Shown in pieces: positions 54,670 through 63,034 of a stretch of 64,000 bases of DNA. Under the pieces are notes generated by a model, which saw only the letters and a program-made list of their open reading frames with translations, was not told the DNA's origin and searched no databases. Origin of the DNA: Roseibium denhamense (GTDB lineage Bacteria > Pseudomonadota > Alphaproteobacteria > Rhizobiales > Stappiaceae); assembly GCF_009711415.1 (NCBI RefSeq), contig NZ_SMLZ01000113.1:109084-173083 (forward strand), in the 5' to 3' direction. Position 1 is the first letter of the stretch; each line of letters starts with the position of its first letter. The position numbers and the translations under genes were made by a program.

Positions 54670-56784
54670 ATGACCGAATTGACGTCCCTTGCCCCGGCCC
54701 TGAAGGCCGCGCTGGCAAAAAAAGGCTATGAAAGCCTCACTCCCGTTCAAGAATCCATCCTCAGCGAAGCGCCGCCTGCAGCGGATCTGCTGGTCTCCGC
54801 ACAGACCGGGTCCGGAAAGACCGTGGCCTTCGGCCTGGCATTGGCGCCAACCATACTGGGCGAGCAAGAGCATCTAGGACAGGCGGGTGCACCGGTCGCT
54901 CTTGCCATTGCGCCGACACGCGAACTGGCGCTTCAGGTCAAGGAAGAGCTGACCTGGCTCTATGGCGAAGCCGGTGCGGTGACCGCATCTTGCGTTGGCG
55001 GCATGGACCCGCGCGCTGAGCGGCGCGTTCTGGACCGGGGCGCCCATATTGTTGTCGGAACACCTGGCCGTTTGCGCGACCATATTGAACGCGGCGCGCT
55101 TGACCTTTCCGAAATCAAAGCCGTCGTGCTGGATGAAGCCGACGAGATGCTCGACATGGGATTCCGGGAAGACCTGGAGTTCATTCTGGACGCCGCGCCG
55201 GAAACCCGCCGGACTCTCATGTTCTCGGCAACGGTACCGAAACCGATTGCCGAACTTGCGAAACGCTTCCAGAAAGACGCTGTCCGTCTGTCGACAATTA
55301 ATGCCCGCGAACAGCACGGCGACATCGACTATGTTGCCCATCCGGTCGCGCCAAATGAGCGTGAAAACGCGATCATCAACGTGCTGCGCCTGCATGAAGC
55401 TGAAAAGGCAATCGTCTTCTGTGCCACGCGTGAAGGCGTCAGCCGTTTGACCGCGCGCCTCGCAAACAGGGGGTTTGCGATCGTGTCGCTCTCCGGCGAA
55501 CTCAGCCAGGAGCAGCGCACGGCCGCCTTGACCGCCATGAAAAACGGTACGGCCCGCGTTTGTGTCGCAACCGACGTTGCTGCGCGTGGCATCGATTTGC
55601 CGAACCTTGATCTCGTGATCCACGCAGACCTACCAACCGGCAAGGCTGCCCTTTTGCACCGTTCGGGCCGGACAGGCCGCGCCGGGCGCAAAGGTACTTG
55701 TGTGCTGATGGTTCCCTTCCCCCGCCGCCGTCAGGCAGAGCGCACGATGCAATTTGCCGGCATCAAGGCGACCTGGACGGGGGCACCGACCGCAGATGAG
55801 ATCTGGGCAAAAGACAAGGAACGCCTACTGGCAGATCCTGTTTTGACCGCAGAGCTTGAAGACGAACAACGCGCCATTGCCACGGAGCTCCTGGCCCTGC
55901 ACAGCCCGGAGCAACTGGCAGCCGCCTTCGTTAAGCTTCGCCAGTCCCGCCTGCCTGCGCCGGAAGATGTTTCGGCGTTGAATGAGAACGCGTTGCAAGG
56001 CCGCGATGCCGGCTCGCGCGGCGGCCGCAGCGCTGAAATCAAAAACAACTTCGAAGATGGCGTCTGGTTCTCGCTGTCGCTTGGCCACCGTCAGCGGGCA
56101 GAACCGCGCTGGATCCTGCCGCTGATCTGCCGGGCCGGTCATGTGACCAAAAAGGAAGTCGGCGCGATCAAGATCTTCCAAAACGAGCTCTATTTCGAGA
56201 TTTCCGGCAAGCATGGCGAACGTTTTAACAGCACCGTCAAGCGTGAAGGCACGGGCGAGGAAAACGTTACCATCAAGCTGCTGGACGCGCGCGGTGGACA
56301 GATGCCGCAGCCGCCGAAGGAAGACAACCTCCGGGGCGGCGGCAATCGCGGCCGCGGTGATCGGGATCGCGGCGACAGAGGTGACCGGGGTGATCGGGGC
56401 GGCTCTCAAAACCGGCGCCCGCGCCGCGGCGATGCGCCCGACTACGAGGACATGGGCCGCGAGGACACCTTGAAACCAAAGCGCGGTCCTAAACGCGACT
56501 TTGATGCTCCACGCGGCAAGAAACGCCGCCGTGACGATGATGATGCCAAACCGCATCACCCGGCCTATGAGCCGCTGGATGTGAAAGCGCTTGACCGGGA
56601 AAGCCGCGCTGATGAACGGCCCAAGCAGCGCAAACCGCGCGGGGCAGACGCAGAGGCCGGTGATGAGGGCCGCCGCAAACCGCGTGCAGCCTCGGGCGGA
56701 AAACCGTCGACGCCCAAGAAAAAAGCGGCCAAGAAAAACAAGCCCTCGCGCGCCCAGCGCAAGGCTGCCAAAGCTGGAAATTAG
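54670..56784 (+). CDS. DEAD-box RNA helicase with DbpA-type domain and basic tail
   Basis: A 704-residue helicase. Core motifs in order: SAQTGSGKT (near 50), PTRELALQVKE, TPGRLRDH, DEAD in VVLDEADEMLDMGF (near 160), SAT, and HRSGRTGRAGRKG (near 340). A DbpA-like RNA-binding fold lies about 450-560 (WFSLSLGHRQRAEPRWILPLICRAGHVTKKEVGAIKI), and the last 140 residues are arginine/glycine- and lysine-rich and surely disordered, ending in a KKKAAKKNK-type tract. It probably acts in ribosome assembly or cold adaptation. ATG 54670 is the family start; the frame is open upstream to 54550 without matching sequence. Confidence 0.92.
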   Translation: MTELTSLAPALKAALAKKGYESLTPVQESILSEAPPAADLLVSAQTGSGKTVAFGLALAPTILGEQEHLGQAGAPVALAIAPTRELALQVKEELTWLYGEAGAVTASCVGGMDPRAERRVLDRGAHIVVGTPGRLRDHIERGALDLSEIKAVVLDEADEMLDMGFREDLEFILDAAPETRRTLMFSATVPKPIAELAKRFQKDAVRLSTINAREQHGDIDYVAHPVAPNERENAIINVLRLHEAEKAIVFCATREGVSRLTARLANRGFAIVSLSGELSQEQRTAALTAMKNGTARVCVATDVAARGIDLPNLDLVIHADLPTGKAALLHRSGRTGRAGRKGTCVLMVPFPRRRQAERTMQFAGIKATWTGAPTADEIWAKDKERLLADPVLTAELEDEQRAIATELLALHSPEQLAAAFVKLRQSRLPAPEDVSALNENALQGRDAGSRGGRSAEIKNNFEDGVWFSLSLGHRQRAEPRWILPLICRAGHVTKKEVGAIKIFQNELYFEISGKHGERFNSTVKREGTGEENVTIKLLDARGGQMPQPPKEDNLRGGGNRGRGDRDRGDRGDRGDRGGSQNRRPRRGDAPDYEDMGREDTLKPKRGPKRDFDAPRGKKRRRDDDDAKPHHPAYEPLDVKALDRESRADERPKQRKPRGADAEAGDEGRRKPRAASGGKPSTPKKKAAKKNKPSRAQRKAAKAGN

Positions 56785-56805
56785 AGCCTAAAAAAGCACT
56801 CATAG

Positions 56806-56827
56806 AGTTTATTTTCAGAAATAAACT
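56806..56827. repeat. AT-only hairpin after the helicase gene
   Basis: AGTTTATTT, TCAG, AAATAAACT: nine-base arms 22 bases past the helicase stop. It marks the abrupt drop in GC at the edge of the HEPN module and may end the helicase transcript, although no T-run follows. Confidence 0.45.
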
Positions 56828-56833
56828 AAATGG

Positions 56834-56878
56834 TTGCATTTCCCTTGAAGCGGTCATTAGATTAGACCGCGTTTCAAG
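56834..56878 (+). promoter_or_regulatory. Promoter of the HEPN module with overlapping inverted repeat
   Basis: TTGCAT (56834-56839), a 17-base spacer and TTAGAT (56857-56862) form a plausible promoter. An inverted repeat, CTTGAA-GCGGTC at 56844-56855 and GACCGC-GTTTCAAG at 56865-56878, spans the spacer and -10 and ends eight bases before the HEPN start. A protein bound there would block the promoter, as in self-regulated toxin-antitoxin operons. Confidence 0.5.
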
Positions 56879-56886
56879 AGGGCTTA

Positions 56887-57300
56887 ATGCACAAGGACGA
56901 TCTTCAAGCAATTGCACAAGCGAAAATCGACGATGCGGACTTTCTATTTTCGCATCGTCGATACTCCAATTCTTACTATCTTTTTGGTTTTGGCGTGGAG
57001 ATCGCAATCAAAGCGCGCATTGCACGCGTGTTTTCAAGTGAAACGATACCAAACAAAAAATTTGTACAAGACATCTACACACATGATCTTGATAAGCTCA
57101 TCAACCTTGCAGGTCTGAAACAGGACTTGAATTCCAAGACAAGCAAATCGGCGAGATTTGCCGCTTTTTGGTCAATTGCATCCGATTGGTCAGAACGTTC
57201 TCGATACGATATGATCGATGCCTTCAGCGCGACGGCCTTGCGAAATGCTATTCAAGATCCCGAAGAGGGTATTTTCAAATGGCTACGAACACATTGGTAG
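56887..57300 (+). CDS. HEPN-like protein of a low-GC two-gene module
   Basis: A 137-residue, mostly helical protein. The run NSYYLFGFGVEIAIKARIARVF is the core helix of HEPN domains (compare YYLAGYAVECALKA in many of them), and THDLDKLINLAGL matches the HEPN pattern H-x-L-x-x-L. The RNase motif R-x4-6-H is not evident, so it may be a non-nuclease HEPN. The ATG follows AGAGGG. GC content here is visibly low (about 42% over 56881-57120 by direct count) against the GC-rich neighbours, which suggests acquisition. It overlaps its partner gene by 22 bases. HEPN proteins often work in toxin-antitoxin or phage-defence pairs. Confidence 0.7.
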   Translation: MHKDDLQAIAQAKIDDADFLFSHRRYSNSYYLFGFGVEIAIKARIARVFSSETIPNKKFVQDIYTHDLDKLINLAGLKQDLNSKTSKSARFAAFWSIASDWSERSRYDMIDAFSATALRNAIQDPEEGIFKWLRTHW

Positions 57301-57674
57301 AGACGGACATTGAAGCAGGTATCGAGTTGGTACGTGCTCTGGACAGCGCCTTTTTCGGTGTCGTGGCAGCACTCTGGCTTTATCAATCAGATACGGACAA
57401 GTGGAAGTTCGTCATTGCCTGTACAGCCAAACCAAACCAAATCGAGAGCAAAATATTAGAAGCGGCTCAGATTGTTGCGAACCACCGTAACATGACAGAT
57501 GCGCCGCACATACTCGACCTGTCTCGCGTTAGGATCGTCGGCAATACCGATCCTTTGATTAGCGGACTCAAGCCCGTCATACGTCTCGATGGGCTCGGGC
57601 GCGTGCAATTTTCAAATAATCTTATCAATGGCATCTATATTGAAGATGCGGTCATACATCGAATGGCTGCATAA
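57279..57674 (+). CDS. Unknown partner of the HEPN-like protein
   Basis: A 131-residue protein with no family I recognise. It has a helix with AFFGVVAALWLYQSDTDKWKFVIACTAK (about 20-47, beta/alpha-like), a middle with IVANHRNMTDAPHILDL and a C-terminal part GRVQFSNNLINGIYIEDAVIHRM. It lacks the GS-x10-DxD motif of the nucleotidyltransferase partner (MNT) found in the well-known HEPN/MNT systems. The ATG at 57279 lies inside the HEPN gene end, so both are made from one message. Same low GC. Toxin, antitoxin or effector roles cannot be told apart. Confidence 0.65.
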   Translation: MATNTLVETDIEAGIELVRALDSAFFGVVAALWLYQSDTDKWKFVIACTAKPNQIESKILEAAQIVANHRNMTDAPHILDLSRVRIVGNTDPLISGLKPVIRLDGLGRVQFSNNLINGIYIEDAVIHRMAA

Positions 57675-57678
57675 GCGG

Positions 57679-58074
57679 CTACTGGAAACGGCCGGAGCGT
57701 TGCAGGACCTCGATCTTGTAGCCGTCCGGATCCTGCAGGAAGAAAAACCGGGCGAACGGTTTTCCCTCGAACTCGAAATCCTTCACGGCCCCAACCTCGA
57801 TGCCAAGCGCGCCCAAGCGCTGATGCTCCGCCTCAATGTCCTCCACTGAGAAGGCCAAATGGCCGTAGGCATCACCATGCTCATAGGGCTCCGTGCGCGA
57901 TGCATTGGTCGTGAGCTCCAGTTCAAAACCGGTTTCCTCGTTGGAAAGATAAATCAGCGTAAATCCGTCAAACGGGTAGCGGCCGGCGACTTTCAGCCCG
58001 AACGCGTTTTCATAAAACGCAACGGACCGGCTCTCATCGGAGACCCGGATCATCGAATGGATCATCTTCGCCAT
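57679..58074 (-). CDS. gloA: Lactoylglutathione lyase (glyoxalase I)
   Basis: A 131-residue VOC-fold enzyme that turns the methylglyoxal-glutathione adduct into S-lactoylglutathione. Metal ligands are visible in MIHSMIRV (His), FELELTTN (Glu), YGHLAFSV (His) and YKIEVLQR (Glu); the short form without the extra eukaryotic segment is the bacterial nickel-type enzyme. ATG 58074 gives the family start MAKMIHSMIRV. It is convergent with the HEPN partner gene, four bases apart. Confidence 0.93.
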   Translation of the reverse strand: MAKMIHSMIRVSDESRSVAFYENAFGLKVAGRYPFDGFTLIYLSNEETGFELELTTNASRTEPYEHGDAYGHLAFSVEDIEAEHQRLGALGIEVGAVKDFEFEGKPFARFFFLQDPDGYKIEVLQRSGRFQ

Positions 58075-58144
58075 GATTGGCTCCATCTTCTTGTTTGCAA
58101 TGCTTGTAAGGACTGATGCTCAATGAAAAACAGACAGACAAAAC

Positions 58145-58588
58145 CTACTCATTGACCACCCCGGAAATGACCCAGTCCGGGCCGTCCTGGATGAGCTGGT
58201 AGTGACAGGTAAACTCAAGAATTGCCTCGCCGTCCGGCGATTCCTGCGTCCAGTCGAGGGTGACCAAAGCCGCAGATCCGCTGACATGGCTGGACACCAC
58301 GCGGAACTCCGAATAGGTCACCCCTTCCTTTTCAAGCGCCTTTAGCAACGCTTCGATGTTCTCGATGAGTTCTTCGTCATCATTGAAGACATGACCCTTG
58401 TCATGCTGCCAGATGATGACCGGCAATGCGAAGCAATCGCAGATCCGGTCGATGTCAAAATCGTTGAAGCCCGTCTGGTAGTCATCAAAGAGCTGAGCAA
58501 TCGCCTCTTCCGCATCCTGACCTTCAGGTCCCCCGGAGCCATTGGCCGATCCGTTGCCGCTTCTTTCGTTGTCTTGATTTTCAGCCAT
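58145..58588 (-). CDS. NTF2/SnoaL-like protein
   Basis: A 147-residue acidic protein: about 30 disordered glycine/asparagine-rich residues, then an NTF2-like cone fold (EEAIAQLFDDYQTGFNDFDIDRICDCFALPVIIWQHDKGHVF and the closing WVISGVVNE). Such domains bind small molecules or act as SnoaL/DUF4440-type enzymes. The function is unknown. The ATG at 58588 follows TAGGAGG. It is between gloA and the exonuclease gene, all on the minus strand. Confidence 0.75.
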   Translation of the reverse strand: MAENQDNERSGNGSANGSGGPEGQDAEEAIAQLFDDYQTGFNDFDIDRICDCFALPVIIWQHDKGHVFNDDEELIENIEALLKALEKEGVTYSEFRVVSSHVSGSAALVTLDWTQESPDGEAILEFTCHYQLIQDGPDWVISGVVNE

Positions 58589-58634
58589 GACCGCCTCCTA
58601 GCGTTTCCGGAAAGACCCGTGTTGAGCATCCTTG

Positions 58635-59657
58635 TCAGGACGCTGCCGCCGCCACCAGGTCTTCATCTTCACCGTCATCATAGCCTATCATATTGAGAGG
58701 ACGAGCCTTTCGTCCGTTCAATTCACACCAATGCACAAGAGCTTCTTCCGCCCCGTGCGTCACCCAGATGTGTTCAGCGCCTGTTTCCTCAATCGTCCGG
58801 CACAGGTCGGTCCAATCCGCGTGGTCAGACAGGATAAGCGGCAATTCCGCGCCGCGCTGGCGCGCCCGTGCCCTGACCCGCATCCAGCCGGACGCCATCG
58901 CAGTTACCGGATCTCCGAACCGGCGCGCCCACCGGTCGGACAACTGGCCGGGCGGGCACATCACGATCTCCCCGGCGAGCTCCTTACCCCGGCGGCCGAC
59001 GGTCTCAAGCGGGCCAAGATCAACCCCTTGCGTTTTGTAATAATCGCAAAGCTTCACCAGAGCGCCGTGGAGATAGATGGTCTTGTCATAGCCCGCCGCC
59101 CGAAGCTCCGCGATCACCCGCTGCGCCTTTCCGAGCGCATACGCCCCGATCAGATGCGTTTGACTGGAAAAAAGTTCCAGAGACTTCAGCAGCTTACGCA
59201 TTTCCTGTGATGCCGGGGGATGGCGGAAGACCGGCAGTCCAAACGTGGCCTCGGTGACAAAGGTATCGCAAGTCACCAGCTCAAACGGTGCGCAGGTCGG
59301 GTCCGCATGCCGCTTATAGTCCCCGGACACAACGGTGCGCTTGGCCGGTGTTGCCAGCAGGGCTTGGGCGGAGCCGAGAACATGCCCGGCCGGATGCAGG
59401 GACACATCCACGCTGCCAACCCTCAGGGTTTCACCATAAGAAAGTGGCTGCGCCTGCCCGCAAAAATTCGTGCCATACCGGATCGCCATGATGTCGAGCG
59501 TTTGCGGTGTGGCCAGAACCGCCCCGTGTCCGGCCCGTGCATGATCGGCGTGCCCATGGGTGATGATTGCCCTTTCGACCGGCCGCACCGGATCAATGTG
59601 GGCTTGCGCCTTTGGGCAGAACAGCCCTTCGGGAGTGAGGGTCAGGACATCGGACAT
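58635..59657 (-). CDS. Ligase-associated MBL-fold exonuclease
   Basis: A 340-residue metallo-beta-lactamase/beta-CASP nuclease, of the ligase-associated DNA-damage-response type. The metal site is ITHGHADHARAGHG (His34, His36, Asp38, His39), followed by HPAGHVLGSAQAL, VVSGDYKRHADPTCAPFE and LSDHADWTDL; WVTHGAEEALVHW near the end completes it. It is homologous to mRNA 3'-end-processing nucleases but in bacteria acts in DNA repair with the ligase and helicase. It is divergent from the helicase gene, 83 bases apart, so a shared control region is likely. Confidence 0.92.
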   Translation of the reverse strand: MSDVLTLTPEGLFCPKAQAHIDPVRPVERAIITHGHADHARAGHGAVLATPQTLDIMAIRYGTNFCGQAQPLSYGETLRVGSVDVSLHPAGHVLGSAQALLATPAKRTVVSGDYKRHADPTCAPFELVTCDTFVTEATFGLPVFRHPPASQEMRKLLKSLELFSSQTHLIGAYALGKAQRVIAELRAAGYDKTIYLHGALVKLCDYYKTQGVDLGPLETVGRRGKELAGEIVMCPPGQLSDRWARRFGDPVTAMASGWMRVRARARQRGAELPLILSDHADWTDLCRTIEETGAEHIWVTHGAEEALVHWCELNGRKARPLNMIGYDDGEDEDLVAAAAS

Positions 59658-59740
59658 ATCCCGGAACTATAGGCTGCCTGATGCCAAAGACCAGCCTTTG
59701 GCTCTCGCCATCTTGCCCTTCCCATCCTAAAACAGAGGCC

Positions 59741-62248
59741 ATGGACGCAGCGCTTCTTCCCAATCGTTTCCAGAGCTGGTTTGCACATCGCGGCTGGAGC
59801 CCCCGGCCGCATCAGTTGCAATTGATCGATCATCTCAGCGCGGGTCATTCGACCCTTCTGATTGCACCGACCGGAGCCGGGAAAACACTTGCGGGGTTCT
59901 TGCCCAGTCTTCTGGAGCTGGAAGCGCGCGGCAAGCGCAAGGCTGGAGCAGCGGGAAGCCAAGGGGTCCACACCCTTTACATTTCACCACTCAAGGCGCT
60001 TGCGGTCGACATTGCCCGTAATCTGGAAGCGCCCGTTTCAGAAATGGATCTGCCCATCCGTCTTGAAACCCGGACGGGCGATACGCCCTCTCATAAACGC
60101 CAGCGCCAGAAGACGAACCCGCCGGACATCCTGCTGACCACGCCGGAACAGATTGCGCTGCTCTTGTCGGACCCGGCCTCGGAGAGGCTGTTTGCCTCCT
60201 TGAAGACCGTGGTCCTCGATGAACTGCATGCGCTTGTGACCTCAAAGCGCGGGGACCTTATGGCGCTCGGTCTGGCGCGCTTGCGCAAACACGCGCCCGG
60301 CCTGCGCACCATTGGTCTGTCCGCAACTGTCGCCGAACCGTTGGATTTGCGTGCCTATCTGGTGGATCAGCCGGACCCTGGGACGCGCGCCCTTGCCCAC
60401 GTTGTGGAAGTGTCCGGAGGTGCCAAACCGGATGTCTCGATCCTGAATTCAGAAGAACGCCTGCCCTGGTCCGGGCACTCCTCCCGCTATGCGATGGGCG
60501 ACATCTACGAGCTGATCAAGGGCCATAACGTTTCGCTGTTGTTTGTGAACACACGGAGCCAGGCGGAAGCCGTGTTTCAGGAACTCTGGCGCATCAATGC
60601 CGACACGCTCCCGATTGCCCTTCATCACGGCTCGCTTGATGTGGGCCAGCGCCGCAAGGTTGAGGCGGCGATGGCCGCCGGTATGTTGCGGGCCGTTGTT
60701 GCAACATCATCTCTCGATATGGGGATCGACTGGGGCGACATTGACCTTGTCGTGAACATCGGAGCTCCGAAGGGGGCGAGCCGGCTGGCCCAGCGGATCG
60801 GCCGGGCCAATCACCGGATGGACGAGCCTTCAAAGGCCATCCTCATTCCGGCAAACCGCTTTGAGGTTCTTGAGTGCCAGGCGGCCTTGGCGGCGTCCAG
60901 ACGGGGAGACCAGGATACACCGCCGCTGAGAAAAGGCGCCCTGGATGTTCTCGCACAGCATGTCCTTGGCATGGCATGTGCGGATCCGATTGATCCCGTT
61001 GCCCTTTTCGACGAAATCCGCTCCGCCGAGACCTACCGGGCACTGACCTGGGAGACCTTCGAGAAAGTCCTGAGTTTTGTCGCCACCGGCGGTTACGCCC
61101 TCAAGAGCTATGAGCAATACGCCAAGCTGAAGAAGGGTAAAGACGGACTGTGGCGGATCGCCCACCCGAAAATCGCCCAGCAATACCGGTTGAATGTCGG
61201 CACCATCGTCGAGGCCCCGATGCTGAAGGTGCGCCTTGTCAGATCGAAAGCCGATGGGCGGCGCGCGCCGATCGGCCGGGGCGGCCGGATGCTCGGCGAG
61301 ATCGAGGAATATTTCGTGGAGCAAATGACACCGGGCGACACCTTCATCTTCGGCGGCGAAGTGCTCCGCCTGGAAGGGATCCGGGAAAACGAAGCCTTTG
61401 TCTCGCGCGCCAAGACCGACAATCCGATGATCCCGTCCTATATGGGCGGCAAGTTTCCGCTCTCCACCTATCTGGCCGAGAGTGTCCGCAGCATGCTGGC
61501 CACCCCCGGCAGCTGGCACGCGCTCCCGCCTCAGGTTCGCGAATGGCTGGAAATCCAGCAGGAAAAATCGGTCCTGCCGTCGAAAGACGGCTTGCTCGTG
61601 GAGACATTTCCGCGCGGCCACAAGAACTACATGGTCTGTTACCCTTTTGAGGGGCGTCTTGCCCATCAGACCCTCGGCATGCTGCTCACCAAAAGGCTGG
61701 AGCGTCTGGGCGCCCGGCCGATGGGGTTCGTGGCGAATGACTATGCGTTGTCGATCTGGGGTCTGGGCGATCTGTCATTGCTGTTTTCGTCCGGCAAAAT
61801 CCCACTCGATACGCTGTTTGAGCAGGATATCCTCGGCGATGATCTGGATGCCTGGCTCGCCGAATCCAGCCTCATGAAACGTACGTTTCGTAATTGTGCC
61901 GTGATTGCCGGTCTGATCGAACGCCGCCACCCGGGGCAGGAGAAAACGGGCCGTCAGGTCACTGTCTCAACCGATCTGATCTACGATGTGCTGCGCAGCC
62001 ATGAACCAGACCACATACTACTCCAGGCCACGTGGAACGACGCCGCGGAAGGACTTTTGGATATCTCGCGTCTCGGCGAACTTCTCAGCCGGATCCAGGG
62101 ACGAATCACGCATACTGGTCTTCCGCGCGTCTCTCCCCTCGCCGTGCCAATTCTTCTAGAAATCGGCAAGGAACCGGTCTATGGCGAGGCCATGGATGCC
62201 CTTTTGGAGGATGCGGCGGAGGAGCTGGTTCTGGAGGCAATGGAATGA
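59741..62248 (+). CDS. Ligase-associated DEXH-box helicase (Lhr-like)
   Basis: An 835-residue superfamily 2 helicase of the Lhr-core group. Motifs: APTGAGKTLAGFLPSL (near 46), DEXH in VVLDELHALV (near 165), SATVAEP, and the C-terminal RecA half with TSSLDMGIDWGDIDLVVNIGAPKGASRLAQRIGRANHR; a winged-helix and Lhr-specific beta region fill the last 400 residues. It unwinds DNA-RNA or DNA with 3'-5' polarity in known relatives. ATG 59741 has AGAGG before it; the open frame reaches 59681. The stop overlaps the pdeM start (ATGA). Confidence 0.94.
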   Translation: MDAALLPNRFQSWFAHRGWSPRPHQLQLIDHLSAGHSTLLIAPTGAGKTLAGFLPSLLELEARGKRKAGAAGSQGVHTLYISPLKALAVDIARNLEAPVSEMDLPIRLETRTGDTPSHKRQRQKTNPPDILLTTPEQIALLLSDPASERLFASLKTVVLDELHALVTSKRGDLMALGLARLRKHAPGLRTIGLSATVAEPLDLRAYLVDQPDPGTRALAHVVEVSGGAKPDVSILNSEERLPWSGHSSRYAMGDIYELIKGHNVSLLFVNTRSQAEAVFQELWRINADTLPIALHHGSLDVGQRRKVEAAMAAGMLRAVVATSSLDMGIDWGDIDLVVNIGAPKGASRLAQRIGRANHRMDEPSKAILIPANRFEVLECQAALAASRRGDQDTPPLRKGALDVLAQHVLGMACADPIDPVALFDEIRSAETYRALTWETFEKVLSFVATGGYALKSYEQYAKLKKGKDGLWRIAHPKIAQQYRLNVGTIVEAPMLKVRLVRSKADGRRAPIGRGGRMLGEIEEYFVEQMTPGDTFIFGGEVLRLEGIRENEAFVSRAKTDNPMIPSYMGGKFPLSTYLAESVRSMLATPGSWHALPPQVREWLEIQQEKSVLPSKDGLLVETFPRGHKNYMVCYPFEGRLAHQTLGMLLTKRLERLGARPMGFVANDYALSIWGLGDLSLLFSSGKIPLDTLFEQDILGDDLDAWLAESSLMKRTFRNCAVIAGLIERRHPGQEKTGRQVTVSTDLIYDVLRSHEPDHILLQATWNDAAEGLLDISRLGELLSRIQGRITHTGLPRVSPLAVPILLEIGKEPVYGEAMDALLEDAAEELVLEAME

Positions 62249-62982
62249 GTGCACTCACGTCACACCTGCGCAAATACGCTTCCGCGCCTGTGTGTCATGA
62301 CATTCAAATTAATGGCCAGCTGGTCGGCCTTCACGACAGCGGTGTGCTGTGGTGGCCGGAAGAATCCACTCTGGTTGTTGCCGACCTGCATCTGGAAAAA
62401 GGCTCCAGCTATGCGCGGCGCGGCGTCATGCTGCCGCCCTATGACACCGGGGCAACCCTGGAGAAACTCGCCGGTGTGATGGATGCTTTCGATCCGGCGC
62501 GCGTCATTTGCCTTGGCGACAGTTTTCACGATGCGGGCGGCTCGGACCGCCTTCCAGCCCATTATCGCGCGATGCTGACAACCCTTCAGCTCGGCCGTGA
62601 GTGGATCTGGGTTACCGGCAACCATGATCCTGTGGCGCCCGTGCGGCTTTGCGGGGAAACGGTCGATCAAGTCGAGCTTGGCCCGCTCAAATTCCGCCAT
62701 GAGCCGGTTGAAAAGATCGGATCAGAGGCCGCGGAAGGCGAAATCTGCGGCCACTTGCATCCGGCCGCGCGCGTGCGCCGGTTTGGCCGCTCCATCCGAC
62801 GTCCGTGCTTTACAACCGACGGCACCCGGATGGTGCTCCCGGCATTCGGTGCGCTGACCGGTGGCCTCAACGTGACCGACGAAGCCTTTGGAATGATCTT
62901 CCGGCGGCGTCAATTCTCTGTCTTCATGCTCGGCAACGACCGCCTGTTCCCCTTCACGGCCTCCCGGCTGGTGGCTGATTAG
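62245..62982 (+). CDS. pdeM: Ligase-associated metallophosphatase/endonuclease PdeM
   Basis: A 245-residue calcineurin-like metalloesterase. The metal ligands are in VVADLHLEKG (Asp47, His49), CLGDSFHDAGG (Asp92), WVTGNHDP and CGHLHPAARV. In the ligase-associated set it is annotated as an endonuclease/phosphodiesterase that acts with the Lhr-like helicase. Coupled translation to the helicase through ATGA confirms the partnership. A member of the palindromic repeat family follows 13 bases after the stop. Confidence 0.92.
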   Translation: MSALTSHLRKYASAPVCHDIQINGQLVGLHDSGVLWWPEESTLVVADLHLEKGSSYARRGVMLPPYDTGATLEKLAGVMDAFDPARVICLGDSFHDAGGSDRLPAHYRAMLTTLQLGREWIWVTGNHDPVAPVRLCGETVDQVELGPLKFRHEPVEKIGSEAAEGEICGHLHPAARVRRFGRSIRRPCFTTDGTRMVLPAFGALTGGLNVTDEAFGMIFRRRQFSVFMLGNDRLFPFTASRLVAD

Positions 62983-62995
62983 ATCGGCGTTGGTC

Positions 62996-63034
62996 GAGCA
63001 TCTTTGGGCGTTTCTAAAAATACGTCAGACGTTC
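62996..63034. repeat. GGGCGTTT palindromic repeat, right arm decayed
   Basis: GAGCATCTTTGGGCGTTT is intact; the second arm (AATACGTCAGACGTTC) has several changes. Its end overlaps the TAG stop of the minus-strand AI-2E-family gene (63034-63036). It lies between this gene and the convergent pdeM. Confidence 0.55.

Noticed and set aside
56881-57674. HEPN/MNT toxin-antitoxin system
   Set aside because: The partner has no nucleotidyltransferase GS...DxD motif and the HEPN protein shows no R-x4-6-H, so it is not the classical pair; only a weaker module hypothesis is kept.
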